Of a DNA stretch of 64,000 nt, positions 34,084 to 44,375 are shown piece by piece. Position 1 is the stretch's first letter. The number at the start of each line of letters is the position of its first letter. The DNA is from Leucosporidium creatinivorum (Eukaryota; Basidiomycota; Microbotryomycetes; Leucosporidiales; Leucosporidiaceae): assembly GCA_001600635.1 (NCBI GenBank), contig BCKL01000024.1, positions 16,804 through 80,803 on the forward strand, given 5' to 3'. A model generated the notes under the pieces. The model searched no databases. It was not told where the DNA came from and worked only from the letters and a program-made list of their open reading frames with translations. The position numbers were made by a program, and so were the translations under genes.

Positions 34084-34921
34084 ATGCTCACCCGCGCTGT
34101 ACTCATTGCTCTGCTCGCTTGCATGGCCGCTTTCTCGCTCGCTGCTCCTGTGCCGGCGGATGGGAGCTCCGTACGTCCTGCAAGCTCGCTCATTTTCACA
34201 AGCACGCTGACGCTTTGCTATCAATACAGCTGGACTCGATCTCGCTCCTCAATGATGACTCGTACAACAAGACGAGCGTCGACGTGAGCTACAGCCTCGG
34301 CGTTGACTGTCGATATCGCTCGCTAACCTTATCGCTCATCTACAGGTCCACGATGAGACCGAAACGACGACCAAGCTCACCATCATCGATACGGAGGACC
34401 TCGACGTAGACATTACCCAGCAGCTAAGCTCCGACGAGGTGAGATCGGAGCTCGGCGGCCGCTGACTCTGCGCTGAATACTGACCCTTGAGCTTCCACAG
34501 GACGCTGAGGATGCTACCGAAGCTCTTCTTGAGAAGCTAGGCATCAATGACGACAGCCTCAAGGTCATCGCGCTGGAGGTGAGCCGGTTCTTGTAGAGCT
34601 CGGCGATGATGCCTCGCTGACATGCCTCTCCCACAGACGACCACCACGACCTCGCATGACCTTGACTACGACGACGAGTCTTATGTAGAAAAGGACGCGA
34701 TTGATGCCAGCTGGCGCAGCATCTTCAGTGAGGACGACGACGAGGATGAAGAGACTGTGGGAGGAGGCCTGGTGCGCTTTCAGCTCGGCGCTCGTCTTGC
34801 CGGCCTGACTGAGCTCCCTCTACAGTTCCGACCCTTCTATAACTCGGGAAGAGATAGCTACAGGTACCCCTCCTGGTACGAGGACCTCGACTACAGCCCT
34901 CGTCGCTGCCACTTCGCTTGA
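34084..34921 (+). CDS. small secreted acidic protein of unknown function, all introns phase 0
   Basis: About 175 residues. The start MLTRAVLIALLACMAAFSLA APVP is a classic signal peptide with cleavage after an Ala. The mature chain is very acidic (LDSISLLNDDSYN, IIDTEDLDVDITQQLSSDED, SIFSEDDDEDEETVGGG) and ends in an aromatic, basic tail (PFYNSGRDSYRYPSWYED LDYSPRRCHFA) with one Cys. Six exons, each 54-165 nt, joined by five introns that all fall between codons. I do not recognise the family. Exon symmetry and signal peptide recall the Pro/Tyr-rich secreted gene at 56456-57400. Could be a cell-wall associated or effector-like protein; this is open. Confidence 0.72.
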
Positions 34922-35139
34922 ACATCGAGGTAACTCGGTTTCCTCGTCTTTCGTCAGCTCCCGCTGATGCACTCTCGAACAGGATCCACCTCGGAAACGG
35001 ACACGGACATCTGCTTACTGTGATAGAATACGCGCCGCTCTAAACACGCTCTCGAGGACGCTGCATCTCGAGCTCGCTTCGCCTTCGACTCATCGATTCG
35101 CCAGCTCGGCGCGAGAGGACTAGTTTAAAAAAGAGCTTC

Positions 35140-37068
35140 TCATGCATGCTTCTCCGCCTCTAATGCTGCCAACCGCTCCGCCTCCGCCTTCGCAGCCGCC
35201 TTCTTCGCCAGGTTGACCTCCCTCAGCCTATCCGCCTCCTCCTGATTCTCCTCCCTCCTCTTCATCCGCCTCGCTCCCCTCCCTTCCGCCCACCGCTGAT
35301 TCAAAGTCTCCGGCAGCTCGCTCCTCTTCCTCTTGAACAGAGGGATGTAGCTTCCCGTCTTGTGCGATCGGCCTGCGCCGTTGGGAGTGAATGTCATGGA
35401 AGGGGAGCAAGGGCCGGCGATGGCAGTTTGCTCGGCGGCGGTGGGAGGGGGAGGAGCGCGAGCGGCGAGGGAGGCGAGGTGATGCTTGAGGACGATGGAC
35501 TTGAGGCGAGCTTCTGTCCACGCTTGGTTCATCTCGAGGAAGCAGCGGCGGAAGGTCTCGCCGGGGTCGAGAGCGGGTTTGAGGCGGCCGTTGGGGTCAA
35601 AGACAGTGGCAGGGTCGATGATGGGGAGTCCATCGCGCTCGTGAGGGGCGTTGTCGATCCGCCAGTCCAGCTCGGTCGAGTTGAAGCCGCATTGCCAGAG
35701 GATGAGGGGGAGGTCGTCGGCCATCTCGTAGCCGGGCTTGCGATCCATCACCTCACGCTCCTCGCCGGGAGTGAGGGGGAACATCGACTCCGTCATGTCG
35801 GTGCGGTCGGAGGTCCAGAGTAGGCCGTCGACGATGGAAGGGGGTTCGAGACGAGCACCGACGAGGAAGAGGATGGCGACGATGTGTCGGACTTGGTTGT
35901 AGAGCTAGACGAGATGAAGGTCAGTTACAGCTTCGAGAGCTTAGCAAGGGGTCAATGATTCACGAAAGCGCCTCCTCGAAGGTTCAAAACAAACATGTCG
36001 GCCTCCTCGCCCTCGACTGGGTCAATGGAAGCCGAGACGACGGTTCGGCGATGGGTGTTGAGCTGCTTGGGCGGGTCGACCTTGCAGAAGTTGCGGTAGT
36101 CGTGCTCGCCCACTATCCGTCTCACAGCATCGCGCATGAGGTCGACATCCAACTCCAGCCCCTTCCAGTCGACCGCCGCCAATCGCTTCTGCCACTCGAG
36201 TTGCTCGCCCTTCGGCGCGCCCGGTCGGTAGGAAGATCCGAAGTCGAACTTGGAGTTGAGGAAGGGTTGGCCGGGGGAGGTGCTGAAGAAGTATTTGTAG
36301 TGTCGCCAGATGCACGAGAAGCGCGAGGAGAAGGTGGAGGAGACGGGCGACCAGGCGAGGATTCGGATGGAGGGAGGGAGATGGCGGTTGAGGAGGGTGA
36401 TGTACGGTAGTTCGACTACGCCGGCGGGTCGCCTTGCCGTCTCCGAAGCTGCACTGTTCAAGCTCGACAGGCTACTCGTTGATCTCGACCGCGAGAGGCT
36501 CCTCGGTCCTTCCAGCTCCTCGGCGACATCCTTTCCGCCCGTCATCATCGGATCCTCGAGGTCACTCCGCACCCAAAGGTTGATGACTTGAGCTGACGAG
36601 CTCACGCCAGCGTCGGTACGTCCACAGCGCTCGAACCCGCAGCCGAATCCATCCGCTTGGATCATGGGCTCGATGAGGCGAGCCTTCTCCAGCGCGAGCA
36701 GGAGCTCTCCTTCGACGGTTGGTAAGGGAGTGGGACAGTCTGGTGGCTGGTAGGCGAGACCCGAGTGCGCCCATCCCTCGTAACTGTACAACAGCAGCGA
36801 GAATCAGCTCTGAACCGCAATTTTGAGAGCGAAGCGAAACGCACGAGAAGAGCAAGGCGATGTGTCGCTTGGGAGCTGCTGCCAGTGCAGGAGGCAATGG
36901 TCCCAGCATGCCATTCTTCTTGGAACGCCTGCCCGTCCCCGGCGGGTTCGATACAGGCGGCAGCTGGCTCGTTGAAGCCACGGGCGGCGGCGCGTTGGTG
37001 TCGAGCTTCTGCAGCCGCGCCTGTAGCTGGGCGATTTGCTGTACGATCGTATCCCGCTCGCTCGTCAT
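35140..37068 (-). CDS. PUS3: tRNA pseudouridine(38/39) synthase, Pus3/Deg1
   Basis: Isomerises uridine at positions 38 and 39 of tRNA anticodon arms; TruA-family fold. Three exons on the minus strand. Exon 1 starts MTSERDTIVQQIAQLQARLQ (coiled coil) and ends before SYEGWAHSGLAYQP. The catalytic Asp is in CGRTDAGVSSSAQVINLWVRS; the FSCIWRHYKYFF, DYRNFCKVDP and LNLRGGAFLYNQVRHIVAIL motifs follow in family order, the last split by an intron at about 35907-35965. A long charged C-terminal tail with AKKAAAKAEAERLAALEAE ends at TGA 35140-35142. About 560 residues, somewhat longer than the yeast enzyme because of this tail. A further ATG is not needed: 37068 is the first in frame. Divergent to the MFS gene at 37673. 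Confidence 0.93.
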
Positions 37069-37672
37069 CCTAATACTCGAGCGTAGCAACGGCGCAAAGA
37101 ATCGGCGAAGAATGGTTGTAACGAGGAATATAGCGAAGGGAAAGAGGCCTAGAGGCGGCGAATCGCTTCTTGTGCTTCTGCTTGTCAGTCTGTGTTCTTC
37201 CGAGCCTAAGAAGCAGTGGGATTTCTACTCAGCTACCGCCTCGACTCACCACGCCCGCCTCAAACTGCTCTGCAGGCTGGCGAGGGGCTCCCTCGGCGCT
37301 GTTTCGACGCTCAGTCGTTTCTGCTCCTTGCTCTTGGTCGCAAAAACGATTCTTTTGAGAGGGATCAACCTCAGCTGCTCTGCTTGCCATTCCACCCCGC
37401 GGGCGGCGGCGGGACATCAAGTTGCAGAAGCTCGGCGAGAGGTTCGGCGATCCTTCAGGCAACTTTTGAGCAGTCTCCTCGCTCAAACCAGGCTTTCTGA
37501 AACGCTTGAACGGCACTTCATACAATGCTCTGCACCCCGGTAGCAGCGAGGCTTAGCTGGCTTTGCTGCTGAGGCCGTCGGCTCAGCTCCGAACTCCGCC
37601 AGCTTGGAGTCAAGATCCGCTAGACCCTCTCTTTCTCCTCGACTATTCGCTCGTCTTCTTCGCTACAGCAGG
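37069..37672. other. upstream region between PUS3 and the MFS gene
   Basis: 604 nt between divergent ATGs. Open frames that cross this stretch are antisense extensions of PUS3 exon 1. CGCTACAGCAGG directly before the ATG at 37673 may be a leader-intron acceptor. Confidence 0.5.
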
Positions 37673-39812
37673 ATGGCGTCCATCGAACTAGCAGACTTGT
37701 CGGCGACCACCTCGCGTGCAGCTAGCACTATACAGGGCTCCAGGCAAGGCGCTTTCGAGGACCGTGAGGCGTCGCCTGACAATGCTGTCTCTGCTCTACC
37801 GCCTGTAGACCGTGGGAGGGAGGCTTGGGCGTTCTTGGCGGCTGCTACTATATGTGAAGTGAGTAATCCTGCTTGCCGTACTGTTGAGGCGCCTCTCCGG
37901 TCGGAAACGAGCTGAGCGAGGGGTCCCCGTAGCGACCCCTCCTGCTGCCCAGGCTGACCCTCTCTCGCCCATCCAGGTGCTCTGTTGGGGTATCCCATTT
38001 AGTGTGGGTATCCTCCATCAGTACTGGACGTCCACGCTCTTCCCGGAGGGCACCAGCGGTCGAGAGCTGCTCACGCTCGCCGCGACACTTCAGGTGGGTT
38101 CGAGCGACTGTGGAGCGTCTAGATAGCTCGCTGACGTGCCTACACATTCAGACTGGCCTCCTGTACCTCGGCGCAGCCTGTTGGGGACCGTGAGTGTCCT
38201 CGACAATCGTTCGGGCGAGCCTCGGCTGATCCCGTCTCCTCTCTGTAGTCTCTTCCGGCGGTTCCCTCAGTATCGCGTTCATCTCCAAGCTTTCGGCGTT
38301 GCTGGAGGTGCACTAGGAACTCTCGGCGCTGCTTTTGCGACCAAGGTGAGCCAGCCTCGGTTCGCTCGCATTGGACCCTTGCTGATCCGCTTGCCTCGCC
38401 ACACAGCCCTGGCACCTCGTCCTCACGTTTGGTCTGATCTACCCTCTCAGCGCCAGTCAGTACCTCTGCACAGCCGACACGCCGAATGTCGCTGACGGCT
38501 CGGCGTTGCCTTCCTCCTTCTCTCTTCCCTACTTCCACCGCCTGTCCTCTCCAACCGCTTTCGAGTACACAGTATACTATCTTCCAGCCGCCACGCTCCT
38601 CTTCGAGTGGTTCCAAGCTCGGTGAGCACCCCCGAAGCCCAGTTCAGTGCGCCGAGCTGAATCTCCCGGACCTCAGACGAGGACTCGCCGCCGGCATCAT
38701 GTTCGCAGGCACTGGAGTCGGCGGCACAATCGCACCTTTCGCCATCCAAGCGTTGATTAACCGGTTCAGCTACCGCGCCGCGTTGATCTCGGTAGCAATC
38801 GTCTTCGGCATCGCCGGTTTCTTCTCGCTCATCTGGATCAAGCCTCGCATCCCCGTGCCCAAGGACTCGAGCGAGAGGGCTCGAGCTCGTCGTATCGATA
38901 CTGCCTTCCTCAAGAGATCCACTTTTTACGCCTTCGTCGGCTCGACCCTCTTCTCTTCGCTCGGCAACTTCATTCCATCGGTGTGGATCCCATGTGCGTC
39001 TCGAGTCTCGGTCGAAAAGGCCGGGAATGTCCGCTAACAGCTTACGGACCCACAGCTTACGCTACCGACCTCGGACTGAGCGAGAATGACGGCACGATCC
39101 TTATCTCGGCGATGAACGGTGGGTCGAAGTCTCGCCTCACACACACTCCTTGGCTGACCTTCCCTTTCTTCCGACAGCCGCCTCCGTCCCTGGCCTGCTC
39201 ATCGTCGGCTATCTCTCCGACATCTGGCCCCTCCGAGCGGTCGTTACCATCAGCTGCGGTGGCAGCGCTCTCGCCTGCCTGCTGCTCTGGGGCTTCGCCA
39301 AGAACCTGGGATCGCTCACCGCCTTTGCTATCGTGTTTGGACTTCTGGGGCTGTCCTTCTCGGCGTTGTGGACTCGGTTGATCTCGATTATCGCTCGTGA
39401 GTTGCGAGCCGGCGCTAGACAGCCGAAGACGACGCTGACTTCCCTTCCCCTACAGTGGACGACCCATCTCTTCCTCCTCTCCTCTTCTCAGTGTTCGCAT
39501 TCGCTCGCGGCGTTGGCAACATCTCGTCTGGTGAGCCTTCCTCGCCACTGATAGCCAAGCTCTTCTCACCACGCCATCTGCAGGCCCTGTGGCCAACGCC
39601 CTCCTCGAGAGCGACTTACTACGAGGTTCCAAGGGAGCTTATGGTGTCAAGAACTATGTTCGTGCAGTTCAAGCCCTTCTCACGCTCGGAGATACTGATA
39701 TCGGCGTTCGCAGGGATCGCTGCTGCTGTACTCCGGCCTCACCATGGCGGTTGGATCACTCGTAGGAGTATTATACAGGACGCCCGCGTCGTTGAAGAAG
39801 AACAAGAACTAG
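37673..39812 (+). CDS. MFS transporter, monocarboxylate-permease (MCT/Mch) type
   Basis: Membrane carrier of about 520 residues with roughly 10 introns. The cytosolic N-terminus MASIELADLSATTSRAAST leads to REAWAFLAAATICEVLCWGI, the first helix in MCT-like proteins, then VGILHQYW. Later helices: VHLQAFGVAGGALGTLGAAF, RRGLAAGIMFAGTGVGGTIA (typical MCT helix 5 region), FSYRAALISVAIVFGIAGFF. A cytosolic loop KPRIPVPKDSSERAR leads to TFYAFVGSTLFSSLGNFIPS and the second half, with LIVGYLSDIWPLRAVVTISC and VFAFARGVGNISSGPVANAL. The last exon, GSLLLYSGLTMAVGSLVGVL, ends PASLKKNKN and TAG 39810-39812. Substrate unknown; family members move short-chain organic acids or related solutes. Confidence 0.87.
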
Positions 39813-40140
39813 AAGATCGCATCGCAACTGCAAGAACAACATCGTTAGCAACGTTAGCCCCCCGAAGGAGCGCCGAGCTCAATTTGCTTGTTTCAACGCC
39901 GAGGGAGGCTACAGCTGCATTTTCGAAAGCTCACTCAATTCCACTGCTAGGCATCAGCCTCGTTGCTCTTCAAGACTGATCTGTAGCAAATTCGACAGAA
40001 TTGAACCCCCTTCGCAGTCCGTCGACTCCGAGGTTTCGAAGCACGTCTCCTCTCTGCCTTCTACCACACGCTCGGCTCGCTCGCGGGACGGTCGCCCGCT
40101 TCGGCTGGAGGTGTAGGACAGCTCACCCAGTAGTGTACCC

Positions 40141-40455
40141 GTAGGGACAAGCAGCTCGAGCACATTCTGTAGTTCATTGGAGCGCAGCTTCAAGCCAGAG
40201 GTGAGCTCGTCCCCTTGATCTAGGAGAGGCGGGAGGGCGCGTTCTGTAGGCTGGCAGGGAGGGCCGGAAAGCTAGCAGTGAGCTTTACACAGCTAGTTCT
40301 ACTGCTGAGCATCTCTCCGCCCTGCGAACTCGCCGCGCTGATGCGCTACAGAAGCCTCGCTCAGACCTCGCGCGCTGACGCTGCTCGCTCCGCTTCTCCT
40401 CCTTACTTCGACCAAGAACAGCTCTCGACCAGCTTCTACCACCTTAGCTAGCACC
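40141..40455 (+). promoter_or_regulatory. upstream region of family copy B, conserved with that of copy A
   Basis: Mirrors 10955-11262 block by block (GTAGGGACAAG, TTCTGTAG, AGGTGAGCTCGTC, CTACAGAA, CTCGCTCAGACCTC, CGCGCTGACGCT, GACCAGCTTC). The stretch 39813-40140 before it holds the MFS 3' end and nothing else I can name. Confidence 0.7.
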
Positions 40456-43400
40456 ATGGACCTCGTTCACCTTCATCCCCTCGACCTGCAGCTCACCTCG
40501 AAGGCCTTGCTCGGCTCGCTCTCGCCGCTCGAGCTCTCCCTCGTCTCTTTCCACCCTACCGCCGATTCTTCGATCACTCATCAAGCTCGTCGTCTCTGGC
40601 ATCAGCGCCGTCTCAGAGCCCAGCAGCACGAAATTGACGCCTTTGCGTCAGCCAAGATCACGGCGGCGCCGAGTGGCACGAGCGGTTCTCGCCCAACCGA
40701 CGCACATCAGCGGCAGCAGCTTCAGCGCCACCACAGCAACTCTCCCTCTGCTTCCTCTCAACGCCACGATCCTCTCGGCCAACGCTCGATTCCCGCCGCC
40801 TTCGCCGAGCTCGTCGCCGTCCTCCTCGCCGAGTCGAGGAGAGGCAATCGGAAGCCTCTCGCCTCGGAGATCGATCAACAATGGTGTAGGAGAACCGGAG
40901 AGGATTGTCAGGCGTTCAGGAAGCACGTCGAGCAGGCTGAAACGGCGGGAGTGGTCAAGAAGTGGAGGGATCCGAAAAGCGGCGCCGATTGGGTCGAGCT
41001 TCTCTCCGAGGTGGGCTCCGAGCTTCTCGTATCTTTCTATAACCCAAGCTGAAGCCGCCTGCACTTCTGCAGAGTACCCCTCCCCCTTCGCGTACTCTCT
41101 CGCAGCCCCCTGCACCGCCTCGCCCGATCCTCACCTCCACCAACTTCCATCTCGCCGACCTCACCTTTCCTCTCCCTACCTCCCTCGACACCCTCGAAGC
41201 TCTCACCTCCGTGCAGCTCCTTTGCCTCCAGTTCCGCGACGACTTCACCCTATTCAAGACTTTCGACGAGGTCTCTGGGCTCACGGGACAGGAGGAGATC
41301 GAAGGAGTGTGGGTGAGACGAGCGACGAGGGATAAAGGAAAGGGGCTCAGGTGGACGGAGGTAGCTTCTGCGTCGAGGAGCTCGAGCGGCTCGACCAGCG
41401 CTTCTTCGGCGACGACGACGGGCGCAGGACCTCAGTATCGCGCCGTCGACCATCCTCCTCCTACTCCCGCCTCTCCTCCGGCTTCTCCTCGTCGCTCCAG
41501 CATTCGCACCGAGCCTCAACCTCCCTCCCTCCCTTCTCGCCGCCGCTCTTCGCGCTCTCGCGCCCCACCGCCTCGCAAGATTCGACCCGAAGAAGCCCGC
41601 CCTTCCCCCGACACTCGCCGCAGGAGTAGGAGCTACTCTTCCGATGAGACAGACGACCCTGCTACGCCGCATTGCAGCGACTTCGACTCGAGTCAGCGCA
41701 ACGGATCGCCCTCGGCGCCTTCGTTCGATCCTCCCGACGAGCCACAAGGCGTCTTCGTCCCACGCTCGCTTTCCGACGCCTTCTACAGCATCAGGATCAC
41801 CGCGAAGGTTGACCAATTCGAGAAGAGGGAGGTCCTCGACTGCCTCCCGAGGCGTTTGGAGCCCGACCTCATCGACATCAAGAGAAGGCAGGGCTGGCTC
41901 GCCTGGAGGAACGAGGACGACGCCATTGTGAGTCTTTGCGCTGATGGTCTGTTTATCACCGACCGCTTACTCAACGCGATGTCGCTTGTAGGACGCCCTC
42001 GACTACCTCAACGACCAGTCCGACGAGCGTCTCGGTCTTCACGCTACGTGGGCGAAAAGTCGCGATTGGTCGTGGCCCTCGATCATCAGTCCCGCCTTGC
42101 GCATCAAGATGAGCGCGCTGGTGGGAGTAGGCAGAAAGATGGATGGCGCCAGCTCGAAGGACACGTCTCGCGTCGACTCGCCTCGCCGAGCGCTCAAGGC
42201 CGACACGAGCAAGATCAAGAAGAAGGAGTCGCGCATCGACCACAGGGAGGACACGCCCGACTCCTTCGACGACGTTCGCTCTTCCGACCGAGGCCGGAGC
42301 AAGTCGAAAATGTCCAAGGAGGAGAAGGAGGAGCCCCGAGGCCGTCGACGCTCTCGCTCGCCCATCTCGCGCAGGTCGCCCTCTCCCTCGCCCTCTCCGC
42401 CTCGCTACCGCGCTCATCATCGCCACTCTCACTCTTCCCGCCACCACCACGACTCGCACCATCGCAAGCGGGACCGCCGCTCGCCATCCGTCGACTCCGA
42501 GCCTCGCAGAAGTCGCCGAGACGACAAGGAGAGGCCGAAGAAGAGGGGCAGGCGCGAGAGTAGGAGTCCCTCGCCGGAGTACACCGACAGTGTCACCTCT
42601 CGCCACACGTCCAAGCGTACCCGCGATCACTCGAAGCCTCGACGTCGCCATCGCTCGCCCTCTCCTGCGCGCCGAGACGAGGTTGCTGCTTCTTCTGGTG
42701 AGCTTTCGCGCTCTCTAACCGGGCGATATACGAAATCTAACAGATTCACGCTATGCAGCTCGCCGCCGTCGCCCCAGCTCGTCTCGCCGAAACGAACGAG
42801 ACCGCTCGCCAGCTCGTCGCCAGCACTCCTCCGCCCCTTCTCGCTCGCCATCGCCTTCATCCACTCTCGACCCGCTCGCTCCAGTCCCTCCCGAGCTCAT
42901 CAAGACCCTCCCTCAGCTCCGACTCGTCTTCGAGTCGATGCCTCTCGATATCTTCGACAAGGCCTCGCTCCACGCCCTCTTCGTCTCGAGGTTCAACGCC
43001 GTTGGATGGCAGTACGAGGATCCAGCACAGCGCGGCAAGCGCTTCCGCGTCCTCTTCCACGGCCAACGAGACCTCGATGTGGCCCTCGACTGGCTCGCAG
43101 GACCAGCCACGAACTACTGGAAGTCCAACTCGCTGGAGGTCCAGCCCGTCCATCCGAACGCCCACGAGAAGGTCTGGGATTGGCGCGACATGTCGAAGCG
43201 AGTGAGGGAGAGCTACGGTGTATCGGTCGACAGGGCGGACTTCTCGCGGCATGAGGAGAGGGAGGTGGAGGGATGGACCCCGTTCACATGGGAGCTCAAG
43301 CGCCAGGGGCTGCTGTCCGGAACCGTCGAGTACGAGGAGCCGCGCTGGGCTCCTCTCCCATCTTCCAACACCTTCGCTCCTCCTTCCAACCTCAACTTTG

Positions 43401-44035
43401 CTCCTCCTCCCCTCCCCTACACCGAGAACGCTTTCTGGAGCGGTCCTTCGGCGGAGACGAGGAGGTCGTGGATCGCCGACAAGCTCGGTAGCTTTCCAAG
43501 GGACCACGTCGATGCGCCAAAGGACGACTCGACCATCTCCCAGCTCGACTACTACGGACCGCCTCGCGAGGAGGAAGTGCAGGGAGCGCTCGAGGAAGGC
43601 GAGGTTGCCGAGTCGGCGCCCGTTCTCGACGAGACCGACGCTCTCGTCGCCGCTTTCGCCCACTCGCCATCACCTCTCGTCCTCAATCAGGATCAACACG
43701 ACCTCGCCGAGTACGACCAATCCCTCATCGACCTCGAGACGGCCGGCAAGACTTCCCACGTCGCTCCTCCTTTCGCCGAACCCCTCCCTACTTCGATCGA
43801 CGTCGCTTCTTCCACCCAAGCTCCGGCCCAGCCCGCATCCATCGACATGGCCGCTTCTTCCGCTCCTCCTCATATCCTTCCTATCGAACCTCAGCTCACC
43901 GCCGCCCACCCCTCCGCCGATGGAGTCGCCGACGAGCCGGGAGCGAGGATCGCCGAGCAGGCCATCGCCCCGGGCGAAGCTGCCGTGGATCGGCAAGGCT
44001 CGAAGAAGGGCAAGGAGAGGGAAGGATTCAAGTAG
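40456..44035 (+). CDS. unknown family protein, copy B, with RS/SR-rich middle
   Basis: About 1,100 residues in four exons. N-terminal domain starts MDLVHLHPLDLQLTSKALLG and ends ADWVELLSE, joined in phase 0 (intron about 41010-41073) to a segment with NFHLADLTFPLPTSLDTLEA and QLLCLQFRDDF. A proline/arginine-rich linker leads to an RRM-like region (SDAFYSIRITAKVDQFEKRE ... GWLAWRNEDDAIDALDYLND). Next comes a long RS/RD-rich block (RRRSRSPISRRSPSPSPSPP, KRDRRSPSVDSEPRRSRR) and a second RRM-like fold (LRLVFESMPLDIFDKASLHA ... FRVLFHGQRDLDVALDWLAG). The C-terminus is acidic/Pro-rich. RS blocks suggest a nuclear RNA-processing role; that is inference. Paralogue of the gene at 11263, but only this copy keeps the RS block. 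Stop TAG 44033-44035. Confidence 0.8.
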
Positions 44036-44375
44036 GAGACGCGTGACGAGGTCGAGAAGACGGGGATGGGACAGAAGGAGGTCGAGGGCGAGAAGGACGG
44101 GGTTGTGGTGGTCGACTAGCTTGTTCTCGGTTCAGGATTCGTTCGCTTGTTCGCTTGTGTGTAGATAGCTTCCCGCTTCGTCGCCTTCTTCGTGATTTGT
44201 GCTGTCAATAGCTGTGCCCGCCGATTCCGAAGCGAACAGTCGCCGAGACTTCGATCTGCAGTGCGGTGGCCCTTCGCGAAGCTCTTTCGCTCTTCTCTCC
44301 TCGCTTCTCTCCTCTCTCTACCTGTGCTGGATGCTGATAGTTTCCATCGCAAGAAGCCTCCTGCTCGCCTCGGCT

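Noticed and set aside
36860-37543. 227-codon plus-strand frame across the PUS3 5' end
   Set aside because: Antisense to PUS3 exon 1 and its upstream region; no similarity or splice signals.
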